Source: Pithys albifrons albifrons (lineage: Eukaryota; Chordata; Aves; Passeriformes; Thamnophilidae). Taken from it: a DNA stretch of 64,000 bases. The translations under genes and the position numbers were made by a program. The notes beneath the pieces were generated by a model. That model was not told the DNA's origin and made no database searches. It saw only the letters and a list, made by a program, of their open reading frames with translations. The stretch covers positions 23,483,795 through 23,547,794 of the forward strand of contig NC_092459.1 in assembly GCF_047495875.1 (NCBI RefSeq), in the 5' to 3' direction. Positions 41,150 through 53,547 of this stretch are shown here, one piece after another; the first letter of the stretch is position 1, and every line of letters starts with the position of its first letter.

Positions 41150-42935
41150 ATAGTCAAGCCCATTACCACCCTCAGAGCGCAGACAAAAGCAATACTAACA
41201 GCAACTGTGATACCAATTTAAACATAAAAATACCTTTAGCCTGATGTCAAAAGCAAAAGCTGCCCAATGTATGAGATAAAATGCTCTGCGTGCAGATAAA
41301 ACCGCTGTCATACTAAAAATATCATCAGCAACTGACAGATGAAAATTCCTGTTTACAAACTCGCAGGAAGAACCAGATCATGAAGGATGCCACTCTTCGC
41401 AAAGCAGGCGAGAATGTCCATCAGGAAACATTCAGTATGGGCAAGACAATTAGGAGAAGAGGAAATCATAAATATGTAGTTACCAAAGTTAATAGAAGGG
41501 CCATTAGTGCCTTTCAAATCAGAAAGAAACTACACTGCTAATTTTAAAAGGTTAAATCTTGAAATCGTGATACAGCCTTTGATTTGATTAGTTGTCTCAA
41601 GATATAATTTAACAAGACATTCATCAACATGACTACAGAACATACTGTCAGTATTTTGGACAATACTAAGTACCACTAGTATTTAACAATGAGGATGACA
41701 CTCCTTTGGTCATCTTGTTCAAGTTTTAGAAAAATTTTAGAACATGAATATGTGGCTACCCAACAGCAGAAAATCTTGCTGCAGTTAAAAATCGAATGTC
41801 AGGAGTGATGTTGGATTTCAAAAGACCAACAGCAGTATCTTTAAATTTTCATATTAAAAATAACCAAGATTTATAATTATAAAACAGAGTAAAGAATAAT
41901 GGGTAAGTTACATAGAAGCAAGAGGAACTGAAATCAAATCAACACTGCCCAAATACATATCTAAACAGGATAAAACAAGAAAACATTAGGTACTAGGGGA
42001 AATTTTTGCTTTAAAATACACACGTGCCCTATTTTTCTAAAACTTTCCCATCCTATACAAGTACAATAAACACTGTTAGAAGACAGAGGGAAGTTATAAA
42101 GTGACTAAAAAAGGAAAGAGTCACATGAATATTAGAGAGTACAATTTACTTTGGTACCAGAAGGCTACTAATTTAAATGCCCAATCCCAACAGGTAAAGG
42201 GACACATGCTACAGAAGTTTGCTATGCCAAAAACATTTCCTTAGTAAGATGAAGCCCTAAACAGGCAATGAGGAAAAAAAATCAGCATAACAAGCAAACC
42301 AGGAGACATAGCACCCATCAAAAAGAAACAAGAATTTTGTTACAAAATCAGACAGTAACACACGCGTTCATGGATGATCAGAATCAGGGAGGCAGTGAGA
42401 CTAGCCAAGTCACTGCAGTGGCTAAGTACCTGTCTGAGCTCTTTACCAAGGACCTGGTCTTTAAGACAACAATTTGATTTTCTTCTCTTCACAGCCTCCT
42501 TTACAGAAAAATTACCAGGTTTCATCACAAGAAGGCATCTCAAAGAATAAATGCTGTAGCCTCACAGGAAACCTAAACATCCAACTATCAGCAACTTACT
42601 ACAAATTCAGAAAGTATTTAAGGTATTAGAGAAAAAAAATGCTTACAAAAACTTATACTAAAATACATCAACTATTCTCCAAATTATTTTTAAGAAATAA
42701 ATGAAGAAGCTTGAGAAATTACTGATATAGCTCTGATCAGTTCCATTGAGAGCAACTAGAAAGCAAAAGTTAAAACAAACAAAAAAACCAAACCTAAAAC
42801 ACTGGGGAAAATACTGATAATACAATGCCAAATTCCCATCATTTCTGTCATGATAAACCAAATTCCTCTATAATTGTTTGATTTCCTCTGAGTTAAAAAA
42901 AATTGGGTGTGTATATGGTTATATATATGTATTAA

Positions 42936-42979
42936 CACACACATATATATTTACATACATACTAGATATATATGTGTGT
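42936..42979. repeat. Inverted repeat of alternating CA/TA, possible cruciform
   Basis: A left arm ACACACATATATAT (42937-42950) and a right arm ATATATATGTGTGT (42966-42979) are perfect complements over 14 bases, separated by 15 bases. It is in a wider alternating purine-pyrimidine stretch starting near 42907, so it could arise by microsatellite expansion and inversion. No gene context is evident. Confidence 0.85.
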
Positions 42980-43176
42980 AAATACAAAGATATTTGACAC
43001 ATTTCCAAAAGCTTACTAAAACCAACAGTGCACGATTGTTTTGTAGCCTTAAAAATTACTTACAGAGTAATAAAGTCTTGAATTTTGGATGCCTTCCAAT
43101 GACAAGAACGGCATGATTTTCCAGAAGTCAACAATGCATCCTACATTTATCACAGATTTGGAGAAGGCAGTAAACC

Positions 43177-43207
43177 AAAAAAAAAAAAAAAACAAACAAA
43201 CCAAAAA
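43177..43207. repeat. A-rich tract with CAAA units
   Basis: A16 followed by CAAACAAACC and further A residues. Simple sequence of the kind seen several times in this intron. Confidence 0.8.
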
Positions 43208-46200
43208 ATTGTCTCATGATACAAATGTATTCAGATTGGGAGAATGTCAGAATTTTAAGACTCATAAACTAAGTTATTGAAACTAGAAAGATTATTAGAC
43301 AATGGCAAGATATTAAGTACAACCTAAAAAAAAAAGTAAAAAAATACTGGTAATGAAAAACAGAGGATAAGCATCTCTGAACTACAAGACAATCAGGGGA
43401 AAACTGCCTGCCTGCTAACTGCCCAAAGATCAATAAATCTCATAGTTGGTATTCGAGAACTATTTAAAAGAAAAAAAAAATCAAAGAGAATTCTTAAATA
43501 CATATCAGACACACACTACTTAAAACAGTAATGCAACAAATGTGCTACATACATTCACATTCACATCAAAAGTACATCAATAGTAAGAGCACAGAAGTGC
43601 ATGTACAACCCTTAAATGCTTTAGTACTATGACATGGAAAGAACTTTCAAGTATAATGAGATTGTAGAAGCTGAGATGTTTTATCACAAAATACAAAACT
43701 AAAAGCATTTTACCCAAAATACAAAAACAAAAAATTATGAAAATACAAAAAATGTTAATTAGACTCCTTTTTGCTTATTTATTAGACTGACAAAATCAAA
43801 TTGCAAGCAGACTCCACTATTTCACACAGAATTTAAGCCACTTGTCAACAGCAACTCATATTCATGGAGATAAATAGTGTGATAATCTGTTTATTTACGC
43901 AGAAGAAAAAAAAGCAAATAAATCAACTTAAAATTATTTATCAGTCAGGTCATTAATCCAATACATAGAAAACAAGTCTTTGGAGTTTCAATTGCAGTTC
44001 AGATATAGAAAACATCTTGGTGCATTTCATATTTAATTAACTTGGTCGCACACAGCAGGGAGGGAACATTTTCTTTCACTGGCAGCACAAAACCAGACTT
44101 ACTCTCTTACACTGAACAGCAATGCTCACACACACGGGTGCAAGTCAGAGTACTGACACCAACAGCAAAAGAAATATAGCCATTTCAGACAAAGGGACCA
44201 TGCTAGTGTCTGTCCCCTTAGTGGTGTTCCCTCTCTCTGTACTTTCCGTGAGAGGGATTAAACTCTAGACTTGAAATTCTCTCACAGTAGGACACAACCT
44301 GATACTCAAGTCCCAGTCAGGCTTGATCCTAACTCTGCCAACTCAAGTACACAGCAGGAATCAGCACACAGGCACACAGCCTGAGAAATCTCATTCCACA
44401 CATATACAGCTTTTACATTTGATTATAAGGAAAAGCTTAAAGGTTTCTCCAGCTTCAACTACAGTTCAGGGAATGAAGCCCATACTGCTCTCTAGGACTA
44501 GAGTGAACACTCCACAGGGTGCTCTCTGTGCCACTGGCAGGCAGGAGGAGAACAGAACAGAACCATGAAAGAGAAGGGACCAGCCTGATGAGGAAGTACA
44601 ATTCACTCCTCTGCAAAGTTGATACTGGATAGTGCCCCACAGGAAGTCTCTCAATGCAAGCCCATTTTCTGCCTGCATTTTGTAAATGTAGACTCAAAAG
44701 GAATCCAACCTACAGCTAAAATTTAACCAGGAAGTGATGAAGGAAGGAAGAAAGGTGAACCAAGGGTAGAATAAAAGAATCACACTGGGTCTTCCACATG
44801 CTAGGAACAAACTTTTTTAAAAAAGAAAAGCTTCCCCCAACCTCCAGTGAAGAAGTATGCCCTGAAAAAGACCAGAAATGAGCAGACTCAAAGTGTATTG
44901 GCTGAGGAAACACAAAATAAAAATCCAGCATCAGGCAAAAACTATACAAAAGCCATCCATCAACATTTTAGTCATACATCCATATCTACAACAGACTATT
45001 CACAATGTTGGTCACTAAAAGGGCTACAAAAATCTAGGCACCAAATTGAACGTATATTTCAAGCTTAGAATAAAAATCATTCCCCAGTTGCTATTGACAT
45101 TTAATCAAATCCTTACATTTGGTATTAAATTGCAAATTATTGCACAGACACACATGATCTCAAAGTGCAAACTTAATTCTTTAAATTCTCTTGAGTATCA
45201 TGTGGTTCCCAAAGCCAATAAATGCTTCAGTATGACCGTCAAAATATCAAGGCATAAACATGCATTGTTTCTAGAGCCCTAACATAATCCTTATAAATTA
45301 GATTATAACTGCTTGATGTTGCTCTGTCCTACTGTACACCCACTTAAAACAGCACATTGGATGGCTGGGCTCTGAATAATCCAAGATCTGAAGGAAATGT
45401 ATATCCGTGAGAAAGCAGAAATAAATGTACAATTTAAGTAGAAACATATAATGTTTACAAGAATCAATGTGATTTCATTTAATACAGTTTGCAACAGCAG
45501 AAAATGAGAATTTGGGTTGGTATTCTCAGAGTTAGGCTAGATCTGGCCTCACAAGAAGTATATGGACTTCATTAACAAGAGCTCTATTTTAAACTATTGA
45601 AACAGAACAATGCAAAAGTATCCTGTTGAGCATGGGAAATTACAAGGTAATTTCATCAAGGGACCTAATCAACTTTGGTTTTCTTCCTGTAGCTCATCTG
45701 TGTCTGTTCTTCTCTCCTTTAAAGAGATACCAAACCAAATGCTGCTTTAATTCTAGTAGTCACCTGGAGATGGACAAAAATTTCCTGCAAAGAAAAAAAA
45801 AGCCTACCCAAAATGACAACAAAAGTTTCTCAGCACTTACTCTGTAAAAATATGAATGAAGAGAGTAGAAAGCATAAAACCTGCTCTACAATAAAACAAA
45901 ATGTCAGTATATTTAAAATGTTTGGTTTTTTCATTTGGAAATCAACTTCTTACTAAAAATTATGATCGGTTTTTCTCCAGAGAAGATTTCATATTTAAAA
46001 CCTTCCAAAAACTGAGTTTTAATACAGAACTAATCTGTAATACATGGTATTATGAAATGGTTTCCAGCACTGGGTTATGATCTAAACAATGTGTAGTTAC
46101 TTGGGAGAGAATTTCCAAGGCACAAACAGCAGTGAAGCTCCTAATTGCTGTTCAAAGTCATTGGGACTAGCAATCACATTGCTAGGTGTGCTTTTCAAAC

Positions 46201-48647
46201 CATCCTATTCTGAAACCAGAACTACCTTAGCAACAATACCTTATTCTCTGAAGTTATACACGACTACACAGCAGTCGCTTCTCCAGACAAATGCTCTAGT
46301 CATTTCCTCATTTCTAGGACATAATGTAAACCCTTTATCTCTAGATTAAAAATTTATCTAGAGGTAAGGTAATTTAAGGCATTAAATATTTACAAACATC
46401 AATACCTAAGTTCCTGACTTACATGAAACTTAACAGAAGTTTAGTTTGAATAAAAAGCACAGCATTGCAAGTACCATTTCTCTTTCAAAAAAGCTCTTTT
46501 GCTAGAACTGCTCAGGATACTATATTATTATTATTGCAAAATGTCTGTCCAAATGATCACACATTTTCTAATGCTGCTTCTACCATGCCTAAGAAACCCT
46601 GTCACATGAGGAACTCCCAGAGGGTAATCTGATCAGGCAGAAGCAAAGTCTGCAAGCAGAGTTTGACAGGATATTCATTTCAGTACCCAGCAACAAACAT
46701 TCCAGGGCTAGTCTGTTCACCTATAGTCTCATCTGCAAATTGCCCAAAACATGTCTCTGAAAGCTGTATATAAAGGGTCACACTTTAACCCATTTTGTGA
46801 AGTAAAACATACACACATCTCTTTAATCCCAGTATAGAAGAGCTCTACTAATTTTAGATCCACGTGGTGCAAAGTGTCATAGCTCTCAGATAGCTGGATA
46901 CCTGAACCTCAGGCCAAACTAATTTAGTTTTCCAACACGATTAGGCTTTGAATCCCACTCAACCGCTGATCTGTATTTATAGGCATTGCAGAACACCTCA
47001 TTAAACACTGGAATTTCATGTTAACTATGAAACTGAATAATGAAAATATGTTTAAAAGCAAACAAAAGGTTCAAAAGGGACATGTGGCTTTAATCAAGAA
47101 CACATTTTTGCCTATGCCACTGAATAGCTCATCAGAGGTCTAATCCTCCTTGCCTTACAGAAATAGTTACACTAATTTATGTGATTGCAAGGTACAGAAT
47201 TTAACTCTCAATATATTTGCCTAGAATCTTCATCCTTTCATAGATTTATTGGCAGCTATTGTCATCTTGCACAAAATCCAAAGAATTGATAAATTAACAC
47301 TGCACAGCAAAATGATGTGCTCAGCAGGTACAGTAAAATTAAATCCAGAAATATACTGACTTGCTTTTGATACAGCTGTGGCCAAATTTGAACACCCTAA
47401 AGGAGGACCCATTGCAGCCAGAAGTATGACTTATCAAAGGCTGAGCTATTCCTTGGGCCCCAATCTTGGGAAGAGGCTTGCATGGGTGCATTTCCAAAGC
47501 CAGTTTTCCCCACAAAAGCACCAGAGTCTGCCTACACAGATCAGCTTGTATGATCTGGCTATTAACATGCCCTTCAGAATCTGACCAGCAGACTGAAGTG
47601 TCTTTGTAAGCATTGTTTCACCTGTTTGAAAGCTGGGTTGACTGGAAGCATTCAGTACATGAATATTTTCACCCACTACAGAAAATCAAGGCTTTGTTAA
47701 ATTAAACAGCTTTAATGATGTTTTACAGGAAACATTTCAGGCATGCAGCAATAAGCTGCATTCATATTTGACATTTACAAAACTTTATTCTTTTAACCCT
47801 GAACTTATAAAATATTTGCACTTAAATTCAAGCATGTGAATAAGCCCATTTTTATTTTACAAAGCACTTAATTCCAACTACATGTTGAAACAGTGGAATA
47901 AATTCCTTAAATCAGGCATGTTTTAAATAGTATAGAGGGGGAAAAAATAATGCATAATCTGGTTTTCAAGCAAAATATCACTAGAAATTACCGAACTAGA
48001 TCACAGCTAACAACTGCAAATACCTCAAAGAAATATATAAACTGAACCAAAACAAGTCTTTTAACACAATGACTGAAGTTTATTTTCCTTTTCTTCCTCC
48101 TCATACTTAACCACCTCTTGGTTTTCATTCTAAGAAAAGAATTATGGAATACTCCTGTGAGCTCTATTTTAAAGATTTTGCCGACTCAGTGGGAATTGGG
48201 AAGTACCAGAAAAACAACGAAGCAGACCTTTAATCTCTGCCCCAATTCACATACCAAAGATATTTGAATCGATGGCCAAATTCTGTCTTATTTAACCCAA
48301 CAGGTATTATTAAAATCAAGAAAAAGCCACTGCAGTTAATGTATACCATCAAACTCGGCTTCAGACAAACCTTGTAGAATTGCCCAATATTCAGGTTCTT
48401 GTTATTTTTCAAGACCTCTTCAATTTAGCTCAAGTGAAGAGCTCATACAATTCAAATCAGCAAGATCTGGTTCTTGTTTAGGTTGAAATGTGTCGGACAA
48501 GATATCCCATCTCCAAGCACTTTAAAAGTTGAAACATTCCAACTAAATAAAGATATTGAAACAAGAGTAAAACTGCAGGTTTTACATTTTTATGTGGCCC
48601 AAGTCGGCCATTAATTTTGGCTGACTTCAGGCAGCACAAGAGCTATT

Positions 48648-49568
48648 ATGTTTCCATCTCTAAGTGAAGATATTTTCTATTGGCTAAAATCCTTTCTTCC
48701 CAGGAGGCTAACCTGTTGTAGGAAATATGCTAGGAACATGAAAAACAGTTGTCTTCTTGATGAAGAGTTGCACAGTGGCAAACAAACGACCTGCAGCTGG
48801 ATAATCCACACATGCCCTCCACTAGTCAGCAAAAAAGTCTTTCCCATTTGGAAACAAAAAACAAACAAACAAAAAAAAACCACAAACAAACAAAAAACCA
48901 AACAAAAACAAAAAGTGATCAACTCCAAGGCTAGATACTACCAGTACCTGAAAAGAGATCCATCCATCGTGGAAATTCCTTACACACCCTGCAAAACTAA
49001 CACCTCTCTGCCACCATTTTTTCTTATGCCAAAGAAGGAAAGTAAATTAAAAGCACCTAATCAATTACTCACTTCAGGATTTCCTTCTGTGTTCAAAATC
49101 AGAAGCCCTGAAGCAGGAGATCCAATTAATTCACAGCTGAGAGCCCAAAGAGCAAGATTTCTGCTGACTGAAAATTCAGGTCCCCGACTTCAAAGCATAA
49201 ATGAGGAAATGAGGAAAATCACATTTTTCAAAGCCAGGAGCAACTGTCAGGGCCCCTTCTGTCTTTGCTCTATGAAGAAGAGTATCTCTGGACTAAGTCT
49301 GATACTGATCATTTGTAAGAGTCTCCAAATTCCTAAAATGCAGCAGCAGTTCATTTATAGATGGACAAAAACCACTCTGTACAAATGCTTCCTTCTTGAA
49401 TTCAGCTCAAAGAAGCTGCAGGACAGGCATCTATTGTTTTTTATCTTAATACAAAAACTCTACCCAAACAATGTCAGAACAGCTTTACTTGACACTACCA
49501 TCAATCAATCATTAGAACAAATCACATTGCTTCTGAACCCTACACAGGCAATAAAATGCATCAGATGA
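48648..49568 (+). other. Unassigned 306-codon open frame, unknown status
   Basis: This is the longest open frame outside the CpG island, ATG to stop, antisense to DST. Codons about 70-90 are a Lys/Gln/Asn-rich run encoded by an A/C-rich simple repeat (48852-48914). The rest has no recognised domain, no signal peptide and no clear membrane segment beyond short hydrophobic patches. A frame of this length is rare by chance in AT-rich DNA, but the translation does not look like a known protein. No promoter or polyadenylation site was evident. A chance frame, an antisense RNA exon or a very decayed gene are all possible. Confidence 0.2.
48852..48914. repeat. A/C-rich simple repeat (CAAA-like)
   Basis: Runs of AAACAAAC type with poly-A interruptions, lying inside the 306-codon open frame. 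It lacks stop codons in that frame, which helps to lengthen it. Confidence 0.85.
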
Positions 49569-52500
49569 CCTGCTAGCTCTCGTCCATCTCCAGCGTCTTT
49601 GTTCTCAGAATACAGAACCAAAGCTGTTTGCTCTGTTTCAGCTGAATGTGTAGCATTACAGATCTTTTTAAAGCAAGAGACCCATGCCAACAGTGAAACA
49701 ATGTACCAAAGCTTAAACAACATAACCTGCATTTTGCTATCCCTGGTATCAGACTTGCCCCTCTTTCCTACAAAGACAGGGGCTATGCAGAGAGCCCAAA
49801 GCACCGAAAGGAAGCACTAATCAGGCACCCAATCCAAACAATACATTCATGAGATACCTTTCCTAGCGTTAAGAACAATTCAGTGAAATCCCTGAACTGC
49901 AAGACTATGTTTTTGTGGGCAGTCACATCCAGCTGAATTTCCTAACAGATCTGATTCCTATAGAGGTAGATACACAAACCTACAGCCTTTAAAGGTCTGC
50001 ATGGCCCAGATAACCCTACATATTTTCAGCTTTTGCAGCTCACATGACTGTTAAGAACATTGTTGAATAATTGTGATTTATTTAACTCCATGAAGTAGCT
50101 CTTTTTCAGATACCACAATCACATGGTCATTAACAGACATGCCCATATAAATAATGATGGGAAAGGGAGACATCTTAGATATGTAATTGTTCAAAATCCT
50201 GCAGAAAAAGAAGGTTGTTGCAATTGCTATTCAAATAAATGTTTACTAACTCAACTGAAAAATATATTAAGACGTTTTACTGAAATGAATTAACCATTTC
50301 ACAGGAATATAAATCTTCATTCCCAGTGTATTACTTCAGATTTGTAGCAGAGGAAATCCTAATGAACATACTGAATTTACAGCTTAAAATGGTGACAAAT
50401 AATGATGGTATGGAACAATGCATAACTACACCATTGGCTAGAGATGCATTTAATGTTGTAAAAATTAAATATATACAAAACACTATAGGAAATTTTCTTA
50501 CTTATCAAGAAGGCTGCAGCTAAGTATTTTATTGTGTTCCCAGGCAATGGTGACATAATTATTCTTGCTGCTTTGTAAGGTAAGTTCTTTACATCCTCCC
50601 AGAAGAGTCAAATATAGTTTGAGGTAAAGTTGAACCTTTAGCTATACTAACAAATATTTGTACAACTTCTCATCTTCCTATTCAGTCACTAACAAAATGT
50701 GAAATATGTAAAAAGCTTCAGATAAACTATACTAGATGTCTTAATGACATTCTCACAATAAAGGCTTTGCTTTTGAATCCTTTGAGGTGCTACCAATAAA
50801 GAAGCATTTTCCCCCTGAGTAAGTAGCTTGATTCAACATGATTTAAAAATCATCTGAGATAACATGACTTGTTTTCTCCACCAAAATCCTTCAGAAATAC
50901 TGCCAAATAATTACTACATGAATCAATTAAAAAAAATTGACAAGCAACTGAGCTGAATCAGAAAATGACACTCTCTTCTCCCATAGCAAACAGCACTTCT
51001 GTGCTATCTCAGATTTAGCAAACAGTTGCCTAATTATTTACTGTCACAGCCAGAGACATGATCAGCAGACATAATTTCGAGACAGACAAATATCCTGGTT
51101 TCAACTCTAAAATCAAGAAGGTACTTGGTATTGCATGGTCTTTGATATTTGCAGCCTGCTTCTTCTCCAGAAATGGATGAACAGTAAAATTTCACTTTTC
51201 CACATTTAAAAAGTGTAGCTTTTATCTTCCTAATCTTAATGATGCAGCATCATACAATCCCAAGCCTTCTAAGACAGGCAACAAATTTTGCACAGCTGAC
51301 ACTGCTAGTTACAGTACTCAACAGCTGGGGTATAGATAATTTGGCACACTGATAATGCCCTAGATGAGTATGAGAGTGTTCTGCACACAGTAGTAAGGGG
51401 GGAAAAGGAAAAAAGAACTATTAGCATAAAAATTATAGATTGGATTATAAAGTCAACATGGTTTGCATTACTATAGGAGGTGTTTACAAAACTGAGAAAT
51501 TCAGAGCAATGGCACTCCCTCTTCAAAGCCTATATTGTAGCAATTCTTTTCTGATTAGATCAGCTCCCATAGCAAGTCATCAGAACAACAATCGCTGTAG
51601 TGAAGTCATACTACTGGGACTGGAATGGGAAATCATGACTGCCTTGGAAACACATTTTAAAAAATAATGTGTTTTCCAGGTTTACAATATATCTTAATTA
51701 AAACAAGTCCGAATCTTTACCTCTGCTCCAAATAGCTGAATAAAATACACCTTTAGCAGCAAAACACAGCATACCAATACACTGAATATGACACTAAAAA
51801 CTGAGACAACAGAAACTGGATCCTTTCAAAAAATTTCAGGATTTGGCTGTCACTGAAAATAGCATGTGAATGGGCTCAATGTTAGCACCATAACATTATA
51901 TACTCAAATACTTTCAGCATGTGCTTTATTTCTTATAGAGATGTAAATTAGTTTTCAGAGTTTATTTTAATTAAATCCTTTTGTTCCCCAACACATGAAA
52001 ACTAAATCTTTCAGCCCTTTTCCTGATAAAGCTCCCCCTGAAATAGGGGAAATGAGGCCTAATCTCTTTCCCAGGTTTTAAGCAAGTAGACAAACTGGTA
52101 TGAGAACGAACCTTATTAAACCTTATTGTAGCAAGAAATCAAAGGTAATTCAAAGCAGAATAGCAGTGCTTTGGGTTAGAATCAGAACATAAAAACAGGT
52201 TTTCTCAGTGTTTATTTATGAAGTAAATAATCCGTCAGCTCTTAAATTTTGCAAACATAAGATCAACTACATATAAATTGATGACCTAAAAGAAATAGAG
52301 AATGAAATAAAGATGTGCTTTTGAAGATGATGGTAATCATCAAATGGTAATTACTCCTCTCAACTAAAAGGCACTAATGCGTTTCAGTACAGAAACAGTG
52401 CACATGCTCTATAGCTGCATTGACACAACGGGCAACAGACACAAAGGAGTCATTAGTCGATACTGTTAATGACACATGAAATCACAAGTGACACTGCTAT

Positions 52501-53279
52501 AAAGTAGATTCAGACCTGGCAAGTTCTCAGAGTACAAAATAACCATCTGTAGAGAGTCTATTTTTTTAAATATTGCCACTAGCAACCTGGAACAAATAAA
52601 ATCAGTTATTGGTATCTTCAATCAAGCTCTCTTAAATTATGCCACTCCCATTCCCATCAGGGGAAACCATTTAACAAAAATCTTCGGAAGTGACAGGAAA
52701 CATACAGCTGAAAAAATTCAGATATGAAATCTAACCTATCTCATTCTCTAACATTACAAAAGGACTCAGCACTGCAAATGTCAGCATATGCTGTGATATG
52801 TTGTAAAAACTATTTCAGGGATGAATGTTCAATCTGAACAGTTAACTCTATCTCTTTTGCACTTCAATTAAAATCAGATATGTAATGTTTTTTATAAGCT
52901 TTTTCAGATTTAGTACTAGCAAACGTATTGAAAAACAGCAATGAATCATCCAAACCATCCCTTCCATCCTGATGCATTTAAGAAATCAATGTAATTTACA
53001 TTTCTAGCAAGACGAATTTAGCTGTGTGCATCCTTGATACAATAAATGCCTTTTTCCTTATTTTTCTGTATTCGAGGAAAAAACTCAAATGCTACTAAGT
53101 TCATTCTTTGCCCAACCACAAAAAAAATAGTAAATATATAAATGAAAAGGTAGAAATTAACGGAAGCTTTAAATACAAGTGCACATCGATACGTAAACCA
53201 CTGTGTCCGCACTGTACTCGAAAAACACTTTTAAATACACGAGAGAGCGTGTCACCCACTGGTAAGGTGACATGGTATT
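49569..53279. other. AT-rich intronic sequence next to the CpG island, no gene recognised
   Basis: Frames are short and none resembles a known protein. CpG is rare until about 53180, where the island begins to rise. Such a stretch close to a promoter could hold enhancers, but no site was singled out. Confidence 0.55.
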
Positions 53280-53456
53280 TCTATTTATCGCAGAAGCCGC
53301 CCACGTCCGTCCCCTCCAGATCGACCCAACTCGGCGCCACCGATTCCTCCACCTGGCCGACAGCACCGGAGCCTCCCGGTCCGCAGCCGCCACACCCGGC
53401 GGGGCGAGCGGCCGCCCGGCAGCTGGGATGGCACGGCGCGGGGAGGGCTGCCCTAC

Positions 53457-53547
53457 CTTTATATCTCTCCAAGACATCTTCGTAGGCTTGCAGGTACTCC
53501 TGCTCCTCGGCGTAGAAGTACGCGCCGGGAGAGAGGTAGCCAGCCAT
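53457..53547 (-). CDS. DST: DST (dystonin) alternative first coding exon, MAGYLSP isoform
   Basis: This is the first coding exon of a short-N-terminus dystonin isoform. Dystonin is a giant spectraplakin that crosslinks actin through tandem calponin-homology domains to microtubules and intermediate filaments. The ATG at 53547 has G at -3 and G at +4, a good Kozak context. It opens 30 codons, [30 protein letters not shown], then one base (G) before the donor AAAG|GTAGGG at 53456. The peptide is nearly the N-terminus I know for mammalian DST isoform 1, where the next residues start the actin-binding domain (DERDKVQKKTF). The reading frame stays open to 53281, but that part is intron read-through and lacks DST similarity. 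The exon sits in a CpG island and follows a G-rich 5' leader. The next exon was not found in the window, so the CDS is partial. Confidence 0.9.

Larger units (their letters stand above)
30288..48647. other. AT-rich intronic sequence, no gene recognised
   Basis: It holds a G/T-rich tract at 30718-30771, C18 at 34963-34980, the G-rich repeat copy B (41020-41149), a TA/CA inverted repeat (42936-42979) and an A-rich tract at 43177-43207. Scattered frames reach about 126 codons without protein features. No RNA gene was recognised. Confidence 0.6.
1..53456 (-). other. DST: Large 5' intron of DST (continues beyond the left edge)
   Basis: Everything left of the MAGYLSP donor is AT-rich and has no exon I can recognise from the DST actin-binding domain, which must come next in the transcript. 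A short exon of about 60-100 bases could escape reading by eye, so absence is not proven. The segment holds transposon copies, simple repeats and unassigned open frames listed separately. No rRNA gene, functional tRNA gene or CRISPR array is visible. Confidence 0.72.

Noticed and set aside
46761..46800. Candidate for the DST exon encoding KTFTKW, because of a TTTTGTGAA string
   Set aside because: The neighbouring bases do not continue the expected codons and there are no matching splice sites.
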